From Ottelia alismoides (Eukaryota; Streptophyta; Magnoliopsida; Alismatales; Hydrocharitaceae), in NCBI GenBank assembly GCA_037367405.1, contig JAZKJV010008261.1, positions 682,001-746,000 of the forward strand: a stretch of DNA of 64,000 nt. Reading direction: 5' to 3'. Of the stretch, positions 37,212 to 48,399 are shown in pieces. The notes below the pieces were generated by a model. The model had not been told where the DNA came from. It saw nothing but the letters and a program-made list of their open reading frames with translations, and ran no database searches. Both the position numbers and the translations under genes were made by a program. Every line of letters begins with the position of its first letter. The first letter of the stretch is position 1.

Positions 37212-38660
37212 ATATAAGCACATGAGATTTGATGTATGATGACAAGGGACTTGAAGTACTGAGAGAGCTGAATGGTATAAAGCTCTAAGGCATTGTCAAA
37301 GCAGACAAACTTAACAGTAGAAGAAAAAATGTTATTTATTTCATTAATAAAAGTTTGAATGTAGAACCCGCCTTAGACTTGTTTTTCATAAGAAAAATCT
37401 AAGAAAGTATAGAATAATCGACAACAAATAGATTGAACATATGCTCTGGGTGGCTAAGAACACGACTAGGACCTCAAATATCAAAATGAACTAACTTAAA
37501 TAAAGAACCGGTACTATGACTCTAGTGACCAGGAAACAGGAGCGGTGATGCTTCCAAAGCTTTTGTAGGGAAGGTGACCAAACTGAAGATGCCACATGTA
37601 AAGATAAACTGATCTAGTGGGAACTAAAGATGCGCCAACATAAGGATAATGTACCAGTATGTAGAGACCCATTTCTCACGACCACATCCAATCACCCATC
37701 CCTCCCGAAATACAAGAGAAGAAGGGTCAAATATGGCACAAGAATGTAGATCCCTAGTAATTTGATTAATAGATAATAACATCATAAATAAATCAGATGC
37801 ATGAAACACATTCTGCATGCATAGACAATGTCAAATGAATCTCCTCCTATCCTATAATAGGAGAATGTGTCCCATCTGCAATGACAACAGATTTGCCTGA
37901 ATATATTAATCTGTAGGAAGTGGACTATGCTCTGTCTCCCGGAGATAATGAGATGCTCCAGAGTCCATGATCCACTCTGAAACATCTATATTGTGACAAT
38001 TATTAAGGCATAGGCTATACCTAAGCAACTGGCAGAGGCCGCAACATCAACAGGGCAAAAGAGGCATTAGTGGTGCATGTAGCAGGAGTTATGATCTCCC
38101 TTAGACAAGAGACAAGGTCGTTGAACTTCTGATCAATAGAAGTATCAGTAGGCTCAACCTGCTTGACAACATGGACAAACATGAGATAACCATGCTTCTG
38201 AAAGCAAGTGTCCTCAGAGTGGCCAGGGCAGTGGTAGTATGCACATTGCTAGAGTAAGCATGGCCAAGGCAGTGGTAGTATGCACATTGCTAGAGTAAGC
38301 ATCCACCACCTCTGTCACGGACATCGTGTCCTCTAAACTGTGTTGAATCTCCTTTATCACGAGATACGACCATCGCAAAGAGGTCTGATTAGTGGCTGCA
38401 AGAGGTGCCATGTTCCTACTTAATCGGTTGTAGCCAGGCCTCCTCTATGGGAGGTATAGAAGCACCTGTGAGAAGCTTGGTTTGTGCAGCATCGTATTGT
38501 TAGTCAAGTGCCACCAAAAAAACTCCAAAAATAGTGGCGTTCATGTGAACCATCAGCTACTCTGCAAAAGCATTCAATGACATGTAATTCTGGAGCTTCT
38601 CAAACATTCCTCTAATCCAGGAGTCAGGGCATGAAGTAGACGACCATCATGCTTGGTTGT
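37212..38660 (-). pseudogene. Composite copia, segment 2: gag, knuckle, protease, integrase start
   Basis: Reading down the minus strand: gag C-terminal half (plus-strand counterpart of PPIEEAW at about 38430), a disrupted CCHC knuckle near 38180-38310 containing a 41-bp tandem duplication, the protease WIMDSGASHYL at about 37935-37983, GAG-pre-integrase near 37540-37600, and the integrase start with the SDNALE block at about 37285-37310. All frames are broken. It ends at the LARD-like insertion at 38661. Confidence 0.8.
38221..38302. repeat. 41-bp tandem duplication in copia gag
   Basis: The unit GGCCAGGGCAGTGGTAGTAT...TAAGCAT occurs at 38221-38261 and again at 38262-38302 with one difference. 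It duplicates part of the zinc-knuckle coding region of the composite copia. Confidence 0.85.
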
Positions 38661-39528
38661 TGTTAGAGAATGTAATAGTGGTAGTTGGATCTCTCCAGGA
38701 TCCAATTACCACCCACTCATGCTTAGTTTCACATCTACTATTTGTGGGACTCTGGTCTGTCTGTGGAGCTATATAAGGAGCCCCACACCCCCTGTACTCA
38801 ATGAGAAATTCAATAGACACATATGGCCCTTTGAGGTCTATTCCCATGGTTTCATCCCGCTCCTTATGGAGTAGGGTTCCACATAAAATCCATGTTTTCC
38901 AAGTTTATCTTTCTTTATTTTCCTGCTCTATTTATCGATTCGCTTCTGCATTCTAGATTTCAACATGGTATCAAAGCGGGTTCGATTCTCGAGGATTTTA
39001 TGTTCATTGTTTTTTGTTCGAGATTCGATTCTAGGGTTTCTATTGGAACTCTAATTACGTTCTTGAAGATTACTTTGAACATTTATTTTCGATTCAAGTT
39101 CATGTTAAGTTCCAAAGATCATCAAGCTGCAGATCAAGCCATGTCCATGTTCTCTTGCACAAGCAGAGGTGTTCCAGGCTCCAGAACCTACTGGCGAAGC
39201 CCCTACCGCCTTCAGATCGCAGGATGAGACTGCAATCTCCCTGCGCAACCTCATCGGTGGCAACGCAACATGTTTGCCATCATCGGCGGTGACGAAGAAC
39301 AACCCTCCTGCTGTTGTGCACAACAGTGCAGGACCTCCTCCTTAGCCAGTTGATGGTACGCAATAGGCACCAGTTCAAGGAGGCAGATGGAGGCCATCCA
39401 CGGCGAGGAGCCATCTACGGCAGCACACCTTCATGCTCCTGCTACTTCAGTTGCGACGCATCTCCCAGTCGCACCAATCTCCAAGTCCATCCAGGCGAGG
39501 AGCCCCTTTGACGAGTCCGCAAAAGGCG

Positions 39529-42500
39529 TTAAGAATGTGTTTTTATGCTCGGTTGTGAAAATAATAAATGTCTTTCATTGTAGGCGGCGATCGGAAACAG
39601 TCAAGAAATAACCACAATCTTTAATCAAATTTAATCAAGTGGTTTTTATGTTTATTTTACTTGGGCAAGTCCCAAGGTTGATCACAAGGAGGCAAAGGAA
39701 CAACCTAGAGTTGTGTCTATCCAATTTTGAGTTCGGTTTTCAAGGCGGTCTTTTTTTGGAATTTTTCAATGCAATATGAGATGCAAAATGCAAATTCGGC
39801 CTATTTTAGGGACTAAAATGTAAATTTCAATCAAACGATGTCCGAAAAATACGAAACTTGGCCACAATGTAAATGACGATGAAATGAGTGCACTGTAATT
39901 TTTTTGGAATTTTTAGATGCAATATGAATTTTTTATGAATTTTTAAATGCAAACAGAATGATTTTCAATATTTAATTATAATAAATATTAAATCTACTTA
40001 TTTTCAAGAAATAAAATTATCTAAGATCTATCACTAGGTGATGGATCTCAGAAAAATCCTAAACCTTAAAAATGTGGGGTCTAATACCTATTAAAAATTA
40101 AACAATGAAATATGCAAAATGATTTTTACAGAGCAAAATATGTATGCAAATGCAAAGATTTTTGGGCACAATGTTAATCAAAGTAATCTCTACGATATTT
40201 GATTTTTGAGGAATTTTTAGAGTCACGGTTAATTGAATAAAATTTGAAGAGCACAGACTGGGCAAAATATGGTAATTTCCACCGAATAATTAATTATTAA
40301 TCAACCGGTCATCACAAAAATGTCCATGACATGTCAAAATGTAGAGAATTAAAAGATGAACAAAATGCTATATTTAAATAAATAAAATGATGCAATGTAG
40401 AGGTCTATCATAGATGACAAAGATAGGGGTACAGATGCAAACTGAATAAATAAATAAAAATAGTGCAGGGGGACCTAAAATTAATTACCGATAAGCTGGG
40501 GGGCAGATATGCAAAATTCCCAAGGGAGCACGTGCGGCGCACGTGCTCCTTAGGTGGCTGGACACGTGCGTAAATAAGCGGGAGTCTGGGGGCGTCTTTG
40601 CAGTTTGCCCACGGTCACGTGCGTAGCACGTGACCTGGGCTGACGTCAGCGCTGGCGTTCCCCACGCACGTGCGTAGCACGTGCTGGGGCCTCGGGCTCC
40701 GAGCCCGGCGGCGAGGCGGCGAAGGAAGCCTCAGCGGGGTCGGCGGAGAAGTGGCTGGGTTGGCGGAGCTCGGGTTGCTGGCGGTCTCCGGAGCGGCGGA
40801 GAGGAAGATCGGCCCCTCCTGGATGAGATTGGTGGTGCGGCGGCCGTGGATGAAGGCGCGGAGACGGAGACGGCTACGTGGGATGCGTTGACGGCGGTGG
40901 CTCTCCTGGAGGGTTGTCGGGGAAGGCGAAGTCGGAGCGGTCGTTGGTTGAAGTTGCGGTTGAAGATGGAGACCGTAGTCGATGGTGTGGCGGAGGCGTA
41001 GGCGTTGTCGATGTTTGCGCAGCGGAGAGGAGTTGGTGGGCGAAGTCGGAGGAGCGGGCCCGGTGAGCGTGGGCGAGGTCCGCTCCAGGCGGAGGATGGT
41101 GGAGTTGCGGCCGGAACAGAGCGAGAGAGAGAGATAGAGAGAGAGAGAACCTGAGGAGGGCTCGACGGCGTTGGGAGTGGCCGGAGCGAGCAGCGACGGC
41201 GAGGCGGCACTGCGGCGAGGAGGGTCTTCCTCGGATCTCGCCGACCGTGGCTGTCACGACCTGCGGCGATGAACGGCGGATGGGGAGGTCGGGGGTGGTG
41301 ATGGCGATTAAATAGGATGCGAGCGGAGGCGGTTTGGCGGCTGGCGAGATCGTCGGGTGTGCGAGCATAAAGGAGAGGGGGTCGGCCGACGAGGTGGTTG
41401 GCGAGATAGCGGGCGGCGAAGGTTGTTGCGGTCAAGGGCGGAGAAGTCGGGGGTTCCGTTGGGGGAGAGACGAAGGCCAGCGGCCGTTCGATCGGCCGAG
41501 ATCGAACGGCCGCGATCTGGACACGTGGCAAGGGGGTTAAGGGGAGAGGGAGCGGGCGCACGTGCAGTGCGCGAGCGGCGGTGGCACGTGCGCTGCACGT
41601 GCGGGTGCTTTTTAATTTTTTTTTATAAAAACGATATAATAAAACGCGAAAAACAGCTGAGACGTGGCGGCCCCTGGGGCCGCCACGTGTCAGCACCAGA
41701 AAATTCGAAGAAAAATCCTTTTGTAAAATCAAAAAGAAATAGCAAATGACCTCGGATCGAAAAAGTTCCTTCACGAAAAATGCTCGTCTCGACGAGATCT
41801 ACAACTTTCATGAAGACATCAAAGCCAAATTCGGTCAAATATAAAAAGTGAATTTTTGGGGTATCCCATGTACATAGAATACCTTGATTTTTGGGTTTTC
41901 TAATTTTTTTTGTCATTTTTAAAACAAGATAAAAATCCGAGAAAATCTGGGAAACTCAAAGATAAATAAAAGGCACCTAATTCTAATTTTTTTGGATTTT
42001 TATTAATTAAGAATACACATACATAAAATAAAAATAAAGGTCAGAAAAGCCACGAAAATATACAAAAGAGGCCCGAAACCCAACTTTCACATACGAGCTC
42101 CGATTCACTTGAACTTGGTCTTGTTTTGAAGATAATTGAATGTACATTAGTTCAAAAGTGAGTAGGATCAAATCGGATACTGGATGGGGAAGATATGGGG
42201 CTTTTAGTCTGAAAATCCTAAAACTAAGGTTTGGGTTTCTGGTCCACTTACCAGGGTTAGTAATTTTTTGTATTTTTCATTTATTCTTGTTAGTGATGTG
42301 TACACAGTGGAAGTGAGTTTGTGGTATGCGGTGTTAGCATGAAAGAGTTAAAAATAGGGGAGGTTAGGCTATTTACAGGTCATTTTTGGCTTGGATTTTT
42401 GGCTCCTTATTTTATGCAGAAATTAATGCTAAAATGCAATTCTTATGAAATCATGCATAAATGCTAATTATGCGAAATAGATGTCGAAATGCAGTTGATT

Positions 42501-42568
42501 TTGAGGGACTTGAGCTTAATTAATGAGACTTAGAATGGTGAATCCGAGATTCATCACCCTTCCTGCAG
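39529..42568. other. About 3 kb foreign insert within LARD-like copy 3, class unknown
   Basis: Copies 1 and 2 of the family lack this block, so it was added later. It has AT-rich flanks (with TGCAAAATGCAAATTC type phrases) and an extreme GC-rich core (40500-41620). An imperfect flanking repeat (AGGCG at 39524-39528 and 42569-42573) may be a target duplication, but the implied ends (TTAAG...TGCAG) are not those of an LTR, so boundaries are approximate. Long frames in the core (e.g. minus 41774-40731) are compositional: Arg/Pro/Ser-rich, with no domain. It may be a solo LTR of a large gypsy element, or a DNA element. Confidence 0.45.
40528..41602. promoter_or_regulatory. Cluster of CACGTG palindromes (G-box type)
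   Basis: Paired CACGTG hexamers form 17-bp near-palindromes of the type CACGTGCGTAGCACGTG at 40616-40632 and 40667-40683, with variants at 40528-40546 and 41584-41602 and single CACGTG sites between. CACGTG is the plant G-box bound by bZIP and bHLH factors. The pairing in a transposon-derived GC island is seen; a regulatory role is inference. Confidence 0.4.
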
Positions 42569-44106
42569 AGGCGTGCCCCCTGTCTCCTCTCGACAAGCCT
42601 CTCAGGCGGAATCTCCAGGCGGAGGTACCCATAGCGATGCCCCTCCGATCTCCTCCTGGCAGCACCTCCTCTCCAGTCACACCCCCATCACTGCCCAGAT
42701 CCCCCTGGATCTACGTGGCAGTGCCCCCTTCCAGCATAGGTGGCGGCCGCAGGCAGCTCCCCCTGGTGGTTACGCCTCCCAGCATCGCACCTTCCTCCTC
42801 CCGTCGAAGAAGGCTCCTGCTCCCTCGCACGATACGACCCCAAACGGCGATGTACATGTACCCTCCTTCCCTCCAGCACGACGTCATCCTGGCGGCTGGA
42901 AGCAAGAACCCCTCCAGCGCGGCCTCCACCTCCGGGTTCCTGCGATGACGGCGACATTGGGTTCTTCAGGAACCCTTGGCACGAGCAGCATTCCAATTAA
43001 AGGAGGGGTTTCATGATGGGAACCCTAAGGGGTCCGATGGTCATATTTTTTAAAAAAAATCTTTTCTCTGCTCCCTTGCCCAAGTGGGCCAAAAGTTGTT
43101 AAAAAAGGGAGAGGGAGAAATGGCCCAAGTGGGACGACAAGTTAAAAAAAAGAATGAAAGAAAAGAAGGCCTAGTATGTGTTAAAAGAGAGAGAGAGAGA
43201 GGAGAGAGAGAAAATGTTGGGTCCTTTGGCCGAGATATTTCGTACAAAAAATATATAAGTCGTACGAAATAAAAAAGAAAGACTTTGATTTGTGCAAAAC
43301 AAAAAGAGAGAGAGTTGCACAAAAAATACATGTTTTGTATCTCCCAAACTTGTAGTTCCATGCTCTTTATTCTATCAAGTATGGGAGAAAGGGGGAGTTA
43401 GAAATGACATTCTTCAAGACTTCTGCACATCCACGACTGACAGACCAGCACTCCAGATTACTGCTGCGATCATTTTTCTGCACCGAGCATCGACTTCTTC
43501 GTCACGGCATATACTTCTTTTTTTACGACCCGACTACTACTCCGCGTTGGACTTCTTCTACTGCGACTCTTCTCCAAGCACAACTGAGAAAAGTTCCGGG
43601 TGACATGGTATTGCACCGATTCTACAGGTATGGCAGAGATACTTTCCAGTGACCTGAAAGCCGCAGACCCATCCTCGAGCAAGGTCTTCTACCAGCAGCG
43701 GACATATATTCTTCTTGTGATGTATTGTGTGAAGATGTGATGTATACCTTTTCTTTTTGTTGCAAGCTGCAGCTTTCTCAGCTCCAGCTTGAGGGGGAGT
43801 GCTGGAGAATGTAATAGAGTAGTAATTGGATCTCTCGGGGATCTAATTACCACCCACTCATGTTTAGTCACACATCTACTATCTGTGGGACTCTGGTCTG
43901 TCTGCGGGGATATATATGGAGCCCTACACCCCGTGTTCTCAATGAGAAATTCAATAGACACATATGACCCTTTGAGGCCTTCTCCCGTGATTTCATCCCG
44001 CTTCTTAGGGAGTAGGGTTCCACGTAAAATCCATGTGTTCCAAGTTTATCTTCCTTTATTTTCCTGATCTATTCATCGATTCACTTCCGCATTCTAGATT
44101 TCAACA

Positions 44107-45045
44107 GCTGTGAAAATGTCATACCGAAGCTGCATGATATTTATCTCATTCCTCGCCTGAGAGTAAGTGCCTGTGGATTGATGGAGAAGGTCGTTGTCTA
44201 TTTCTGTGGTAAGGGTACCAGATAACCATATATGCACATACACGTCATTTTGCTTCCACAAAACATTCATTCCAATCTTGTCGACCAGCTCTGGTTTTGT
44301 TAGAATGTGCTCCTTATTGTTGCATTCCATAATGCTCATAAACTGCATGGAAAATAACTCATAATGGTCACATCCATCTTAACAATCGATGCCAGGCCTT
44401 CGAAGGCACTGGAGGATGATAGATTAACCTTACTGTCTGGCATGATGAAACAAAAGAGACCAGAAAGGACTTGACAGGGGTGGTAGAACGAACAAAGATG
44501 GTCTACACAATTATATGAGGAACCAGTTGTGTGTGCAGACTCAATGTACAACCATTCCCATCCGGGTCAAGAATGCTCTAGGACTTTTCGGTGAGTCTAG
44601 AGATCTAGAATCACCCGGATAATCCCAAAATCAGATCGTCGGGAGGCCTGGAGCGCTTGTTGTGAAGTCGTGTGAAGATGTGGTACTGCTTGCAGTGGCT
44701 AGGAAGCGGTGTCAGCCACTATAGCGCCTCGGTTAAGTTGTTGGGGTGCCACCTAGGGCTTGGCAACACACCATGAGACTGGGCGATGGCGTGCTTGGTA
44801 GCGAGGGGTCGTGTGGTGCGAGGCTGGTCGTCATGCTGCTGTAGGGATTGGCATGAGGTAGCATGACGCAAGCCTGGCTAGTGCTGGAGCCCCAAACCGA
44901 CGATTGTGAGAGGAGAGTAGGGGCCATGCAGCGAGTGTCAGCAGAGAGGAGTCGATGATGACATGTGAGGAGGGAGGAGGTAGGGCTAGAAGGTGGAGAC
45001 AATGGAGCTTCATAGCTCCGGTCTAGGATCCCCGCTCTAATACCA
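44107..45045 (-). pseudogene. Composite copia, segment 1: gag start and leader
   Basis: gag starts at about 44443 (MPDSKVNLSSSSAFEGLASI) and then, after a frameshift, reads MQFMSIMECNNKEHILTKPE to SQARNEINIMQLRYDIFT at the insertion point. Upstream on the minus strand (44444-45033) is an untranslated leader, ending at the PBS complement 34 bases into the 45001 line. No intact frame. Confidence 0.8.
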
Positions 45046-45181
45046 TGTGAAAAGAATGCAATAACTTGATTATTCCAAAGTCCATAAGGCTCTCTTATAC
45101 AGAGACGAGAAACTTTAGATGGTAAATTACATAATAGAGACGAAATAAATAAGAAAATATAAAATAACTCTCAATAACATA

Positions 45182-46191
45182 TGCCATCTTATGGATCGAC
45201 AGACTTAGTAACTTTAGGATTGGAAGACATAGGGCCTTTAACGATTAATAACAAATGATAAATACGAACTAAATCAACTTCATTGTGCACTTATACCAAT
45301 CTAATCAAATAGCCATGACTCAAACAGAAATCATTTATCAACATACGTAGTTGTTCAAGACACATGATATGTGATAAAATGACCCAGAAAAGGGACAACA
45401 TGCAATTGCACAGCTGCTACACAAGCACAGATGAACATCAAGGAGGCACATTGTATATTGACATCCATGTGTGCCATAGAGGAGAAATTTAATGGTAATG
45501 CATGTATGTGTGACACTGCTCATTCAAAAACAAAGGCCTTAGGTGCTTGTCTGAATAAACACGGGAGAAAGTTATGCATGCATGTAGGTACATGCGTGTA
45601 TGTATGCATGCATGCATTTATATTAGGTAAAATGAGGCTACCCCCAGGGGGAGCCAACTTGGCTCCCCACCATTTTTATTTTTTGTGGTATTTATATCTG
45701 AGAGGATTTAAATCATGTGCTGACAGTATGTTCTCATTCAAATTTCAACTTAGCTCAAGACTCTTATCTAATCCATCAAGTCTATTAAATTTTAACGGTC
45801 TTGGAATTGGTGAAACTGACTCCTTCTAGATGGACAAGTAAGAATGTTTTGTTACTCAAAATTTGAATGAAAACATGTCACCGTTTAATGAACTAAATCC
45901 ACCCCCATGTGTTAATAAGAAAATACCCTAAAAAGGTGGGGAGAGCCAAGTTGGCTCCCCCGAGAATAGACCCATCTTACCCATATATATGTATAGATAT
46001 AGAAAGAGGTACAGGGGAACTTTCAACGAGCACATGGCTCATAAGGAAAACAATTAGCAGTCAAATCCAGCCTTTAAATTTCCATCCTATGATTTTAGTT
46101 AAATCCTATTTTAATCTCATCGACTGTTTTGTAAATCATCAATCCACATGGTTTTCATTTACTTAATTAAATATTAATCACTAGAAAATGA
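45182..46191. other. Intron sequence, no gene recognised
   Basis: Apart from the MITE at 45626-45981 I find no frames with domains. Short TGCATG runs near 45590-45615 are low complexity. Confidence 0.5.
45626..45981. mobile_element. MITE with about 70-bp inverted termini
   Basis: The left arm GGTAAAATGAGG...GGGGGAGCCAACTTGGCTCC and the right arm (reverse complement GGTAAGATGGGTC...GGGGGAGCCAACTTGGCTC) match over about 70 bases. The core motif GGGAGCCAACTTGGCTCCC is itself a hairpin. The 356-bp unit has no coding capacity. I see no clean target duplication (AT-rich flanks). Confidence 0.6.
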
Positions 46192-46251
46192 ATGTTTGTC
46201 AAGCATGCAATGGTGGATGTTTTTTTCTCAAAAGAAGAAGAAGAAGAGATG

Positions 46252-46640
46252 ATTCAGGCATCCATCCTCTACTTCAAAGAACTCTGCCTTTGGTCCTTCC
46301 ACCGCATTGCCATCGCCAAGCAACCCTCACCATTCAACAATGTCAGCCTCCTTGACATTGCTTGGGCCTTCAATGTCATGATCTTCATCTTTGGCATCAT
46401 ATCCTATGCCGACCTCCTCAAGGCCAGTATGAGGTCATAGGCCACCCTCCTCTTTCTGTATACCATTGTCGCCACAATCATCGGCCATTCCAAGAAACCC
46501 TACTCATTTGATGGTGTCAGCCTTCTCAACATTGTCCAGGGTTTCACCACTGCAGAGGTCACATGGGCGCAATGGCAGATTGGCTTCACCATAACCGTGG
46601 TCATGCATGGTTCAACATGTATGTTTGGTGGTGCATGAGG
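46252..46640 (+). pseudogene. Plasma-membrane aquaporin (PIP) fragment, rearranged
   Basis: Two overlapping scraps of the PIP N-terminal third. The first reads KELCLWSFHRIAIAK, then VSLLDIAWAFNVMIF, matching the family's WSFYRAxIAEF and VGLLGIAWAFGGMIF but skipping TM1. A stop follows at 46438-46440. The second reads ATLLFLYTIVATIIGHSKKP, then FDGVSLLNI, which is the missing TM1 plus the next loop. The NPA motifs are absent. The order is scrambled, so this is a dead, rearranged fragment in the transporter intron. The function of PIPs (water channels) is family knowledge only. Confidence 0.55.
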
Positions 46641-46727
46641 GATTGAGGGTGATGGGGTAGGCACCTAAGTTATCATGCGGTGGAGCTCCAAGAGGTGCTC
46701 AACGCCATCGCGGAGGAGATGGTGATG

Positions 46728-47000
46728 GAGTTGTAAAAAATAAACACGAAGCTGAATAAAATAAACAGGAGTTGTAAGAATAAATATGGAGTTGGGAAAA
46801 ATAAATATAAACTTGTAAACAACTATCATGGATTTGTAAAAAAAATATAAAACGAAGTTTGTAAACAAACATAAAAGGTGCAAAGTAAATAATGAGTTGT
46901 AAAAATTAAAAATGGAGTTGTAAAATAAACACTAAGTTAGAAATAAACACAAAATCATAAAATAAACGCAGAGTTATAAAAAAATACGGAGTTGAAATAG
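46728..47000. repeat. Degenerate about 20-bp minisatellite
   Basis: The pattern GGAGTTGTAAAAATAAACA recurs roughly a dozen times with heavy drift, directly after the aquaporin fragment. Confidence 0.65.
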
Positions 47001-48399
47001 GTGTATTTGAGATCTTAAAAGGACGTGCTCTAGATTACTTATTTGCGAATGTATATACATGGAAACCCAATAACATACCATTTTCATAAAAATCAAGTAG
47101 ATTTTGTATAATAAATGATGATGACAGATCAAAAAATGAACAATTGATTCATGTTCTTATTAATTTGCTAATGAACCATGTGTTTTTTTAAAATGACCCC
47201 CCCCCTCTCTCTATATATACACACACATATATAATGCATATCATGGTTATTAATGCTCATACTTGGAAAACTATAGTTATTTACTTATATTATACAAGAT
47301 ATTATTCTACTGCATCATTTTAAGCTTGACCTTAAAGACCACTAGAATAATAATTATAGCTTCATCTTATATCGACCCCTAATTCAACCAGACTTTTTTA
47401 AAGCGGCCGTCTCGTGACTTCGCAACCCCTCCCCTGCCCTTGCCAACAGGCTCTGTCCTATGACTCTCCAACCGCTCCCCTCCACTGGAGTCCTGCTCCA
47501 TCTGCTGTAACCAAGATGCTTGTGATAACATTGTTGCATGTGCTTTCCACCCTCAATAGAAAATCCCACCCCTCCAAATCCAGTAGGTGTCCTGGACGAC
47601 AGGACTGCCCCTAATAACACAACTGCAAATACCATGGCTTTAGATGCTTGAGAGAGCAGTTTATTGAGACCGTGAAAGACAACTTTCCATGTAACCAAGG
47701 TCATATCGAAGGGCAACTCTCCATTCTAATGTCAACTCTCCATTCTAATGTGTACATTAAATAGAAAAAAATATTTTAAGATACACAGACAATTTGTTAG
47801 AGTGCGTTAATTTTATATCTTCTTTACATGATCATTCTCTGTTCATTCCCCTAAGTTTGATCGAAAGCATTCTATGCTGCAAAATCCAAAGAATTAAAAC
47901 AAACCCATCCCATTCTTCACATAATGAAGTTAATACCTAAATATCAAATAAAAGAGTGGATCATCTAAAATGAGACGAAAAACTACATCTCACATTGTAG
48001 AATGCACCGTGTCTGATTCAAGTAATCTATGCATAGATGGACAAATAAATGCTTCCTCCACATACGGGAATGGAATGGAAAGGAATCAAAGCTGGAAAGT
48101 AATCATGGTAAGAAAGGAATGCATGGTTCAATTCTTTTCTTTGGTAACTCTACTCCAAAATGGAATTGTGATTCCATTCTTTTCTTTGGTCATCTTTAAA
48201 AGAGATGGAGAAAAGATTAGGATTATTGGAAAAGATGTAAATAACCCCATATAATATATTTCAGGATTCTTCTCATATCTTTTTAATGGTAATATTTAAA
48301 TGAATAAATAAATGAATCCGTTTGTATTCATGTCACCAAAAATGAGGTACATTAATTCCAGGCCGTATATGTTTATTTTAGAAAGATGGATATATAAAT
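47001..48399. other. Intron sequence with possible transporter gene scrap
   Basis: On the minus strand, about 47730-47550 reads LNKLLSQASKAMVFAVVLLG then AVLSSRTPTGFGGVGFSI, which resembles the last helices of triose-phosphate/nucleotide-sugar translocators. It is short and unsupported by splice sites. From 48050 to the copia at 48400, GGAATGGAATGG type sequence (continuing at 50560-50750) suggests an interrupted MITE. Nothing else recognised. Confidence 0.25.

Larger units (their letters stand above)
38661..44106 (+). mobile_element. Non-coding LTR retroelement (LARD-like), copy 3, with inner insert
   Basis: The 5' LTR is 38661-38965 and the 3' LTR 43800-44106. The PBS TGGTATCAAAGC (38966-38977) and polypurine tract CTTGAGGGGGAG (43788-43799) are present. 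Flanks are GTTGT (38656-38660) and GCTGT (44107-44111), 4 of 5 identical. The interior outside 39.5-42.6 kb is about 1.8 kb, shares the family's TTCGATTCTCGAGGATTTT leader phrase, and has no retroviral protein domains. Another about 3 kb sequence is inserted within. The element interrupts gag of the composite copia. Confidence 0.85.
21637..45176 (-). mobile_element. Composite old Ty1/copia element split by five insertions
   Basis: The left (3') LTR is 21637-21763 and the right (5') LTR 45046-45176. They share AATGCAAT-AC-TGATTATTC, the CTCTCTTATA block and GAAATAAATAAGAAAATA, with many differences, so the element is old. A PBS complement (GCTCTAATACCA) adjoins the right LTR at 45034-45045; a polypurine tract adjoins the left LTR at about 21764. 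Reading down the minus strand, copia segments occur in normal gene order: leader and gag (45045-44107), gag/PR/IN (38660-37212), IN end (32044-31697), linker/RT (29057-27891), RT (25359-25223), RNase H (22479-21764). Subtracting the inserts leaves about 5.0 kb, the expected full length. The coding parts are heavily mutated. Confidence 0.85.

Noticed and set aside
40731..41774. A 347-codon minus-strand open frame, Pro/Ser/Arg-rich.
   Set aside because: Open frames occur in several frames on both strands of this GC island, as expected from composition. No domain, and no supporting splice or start context.
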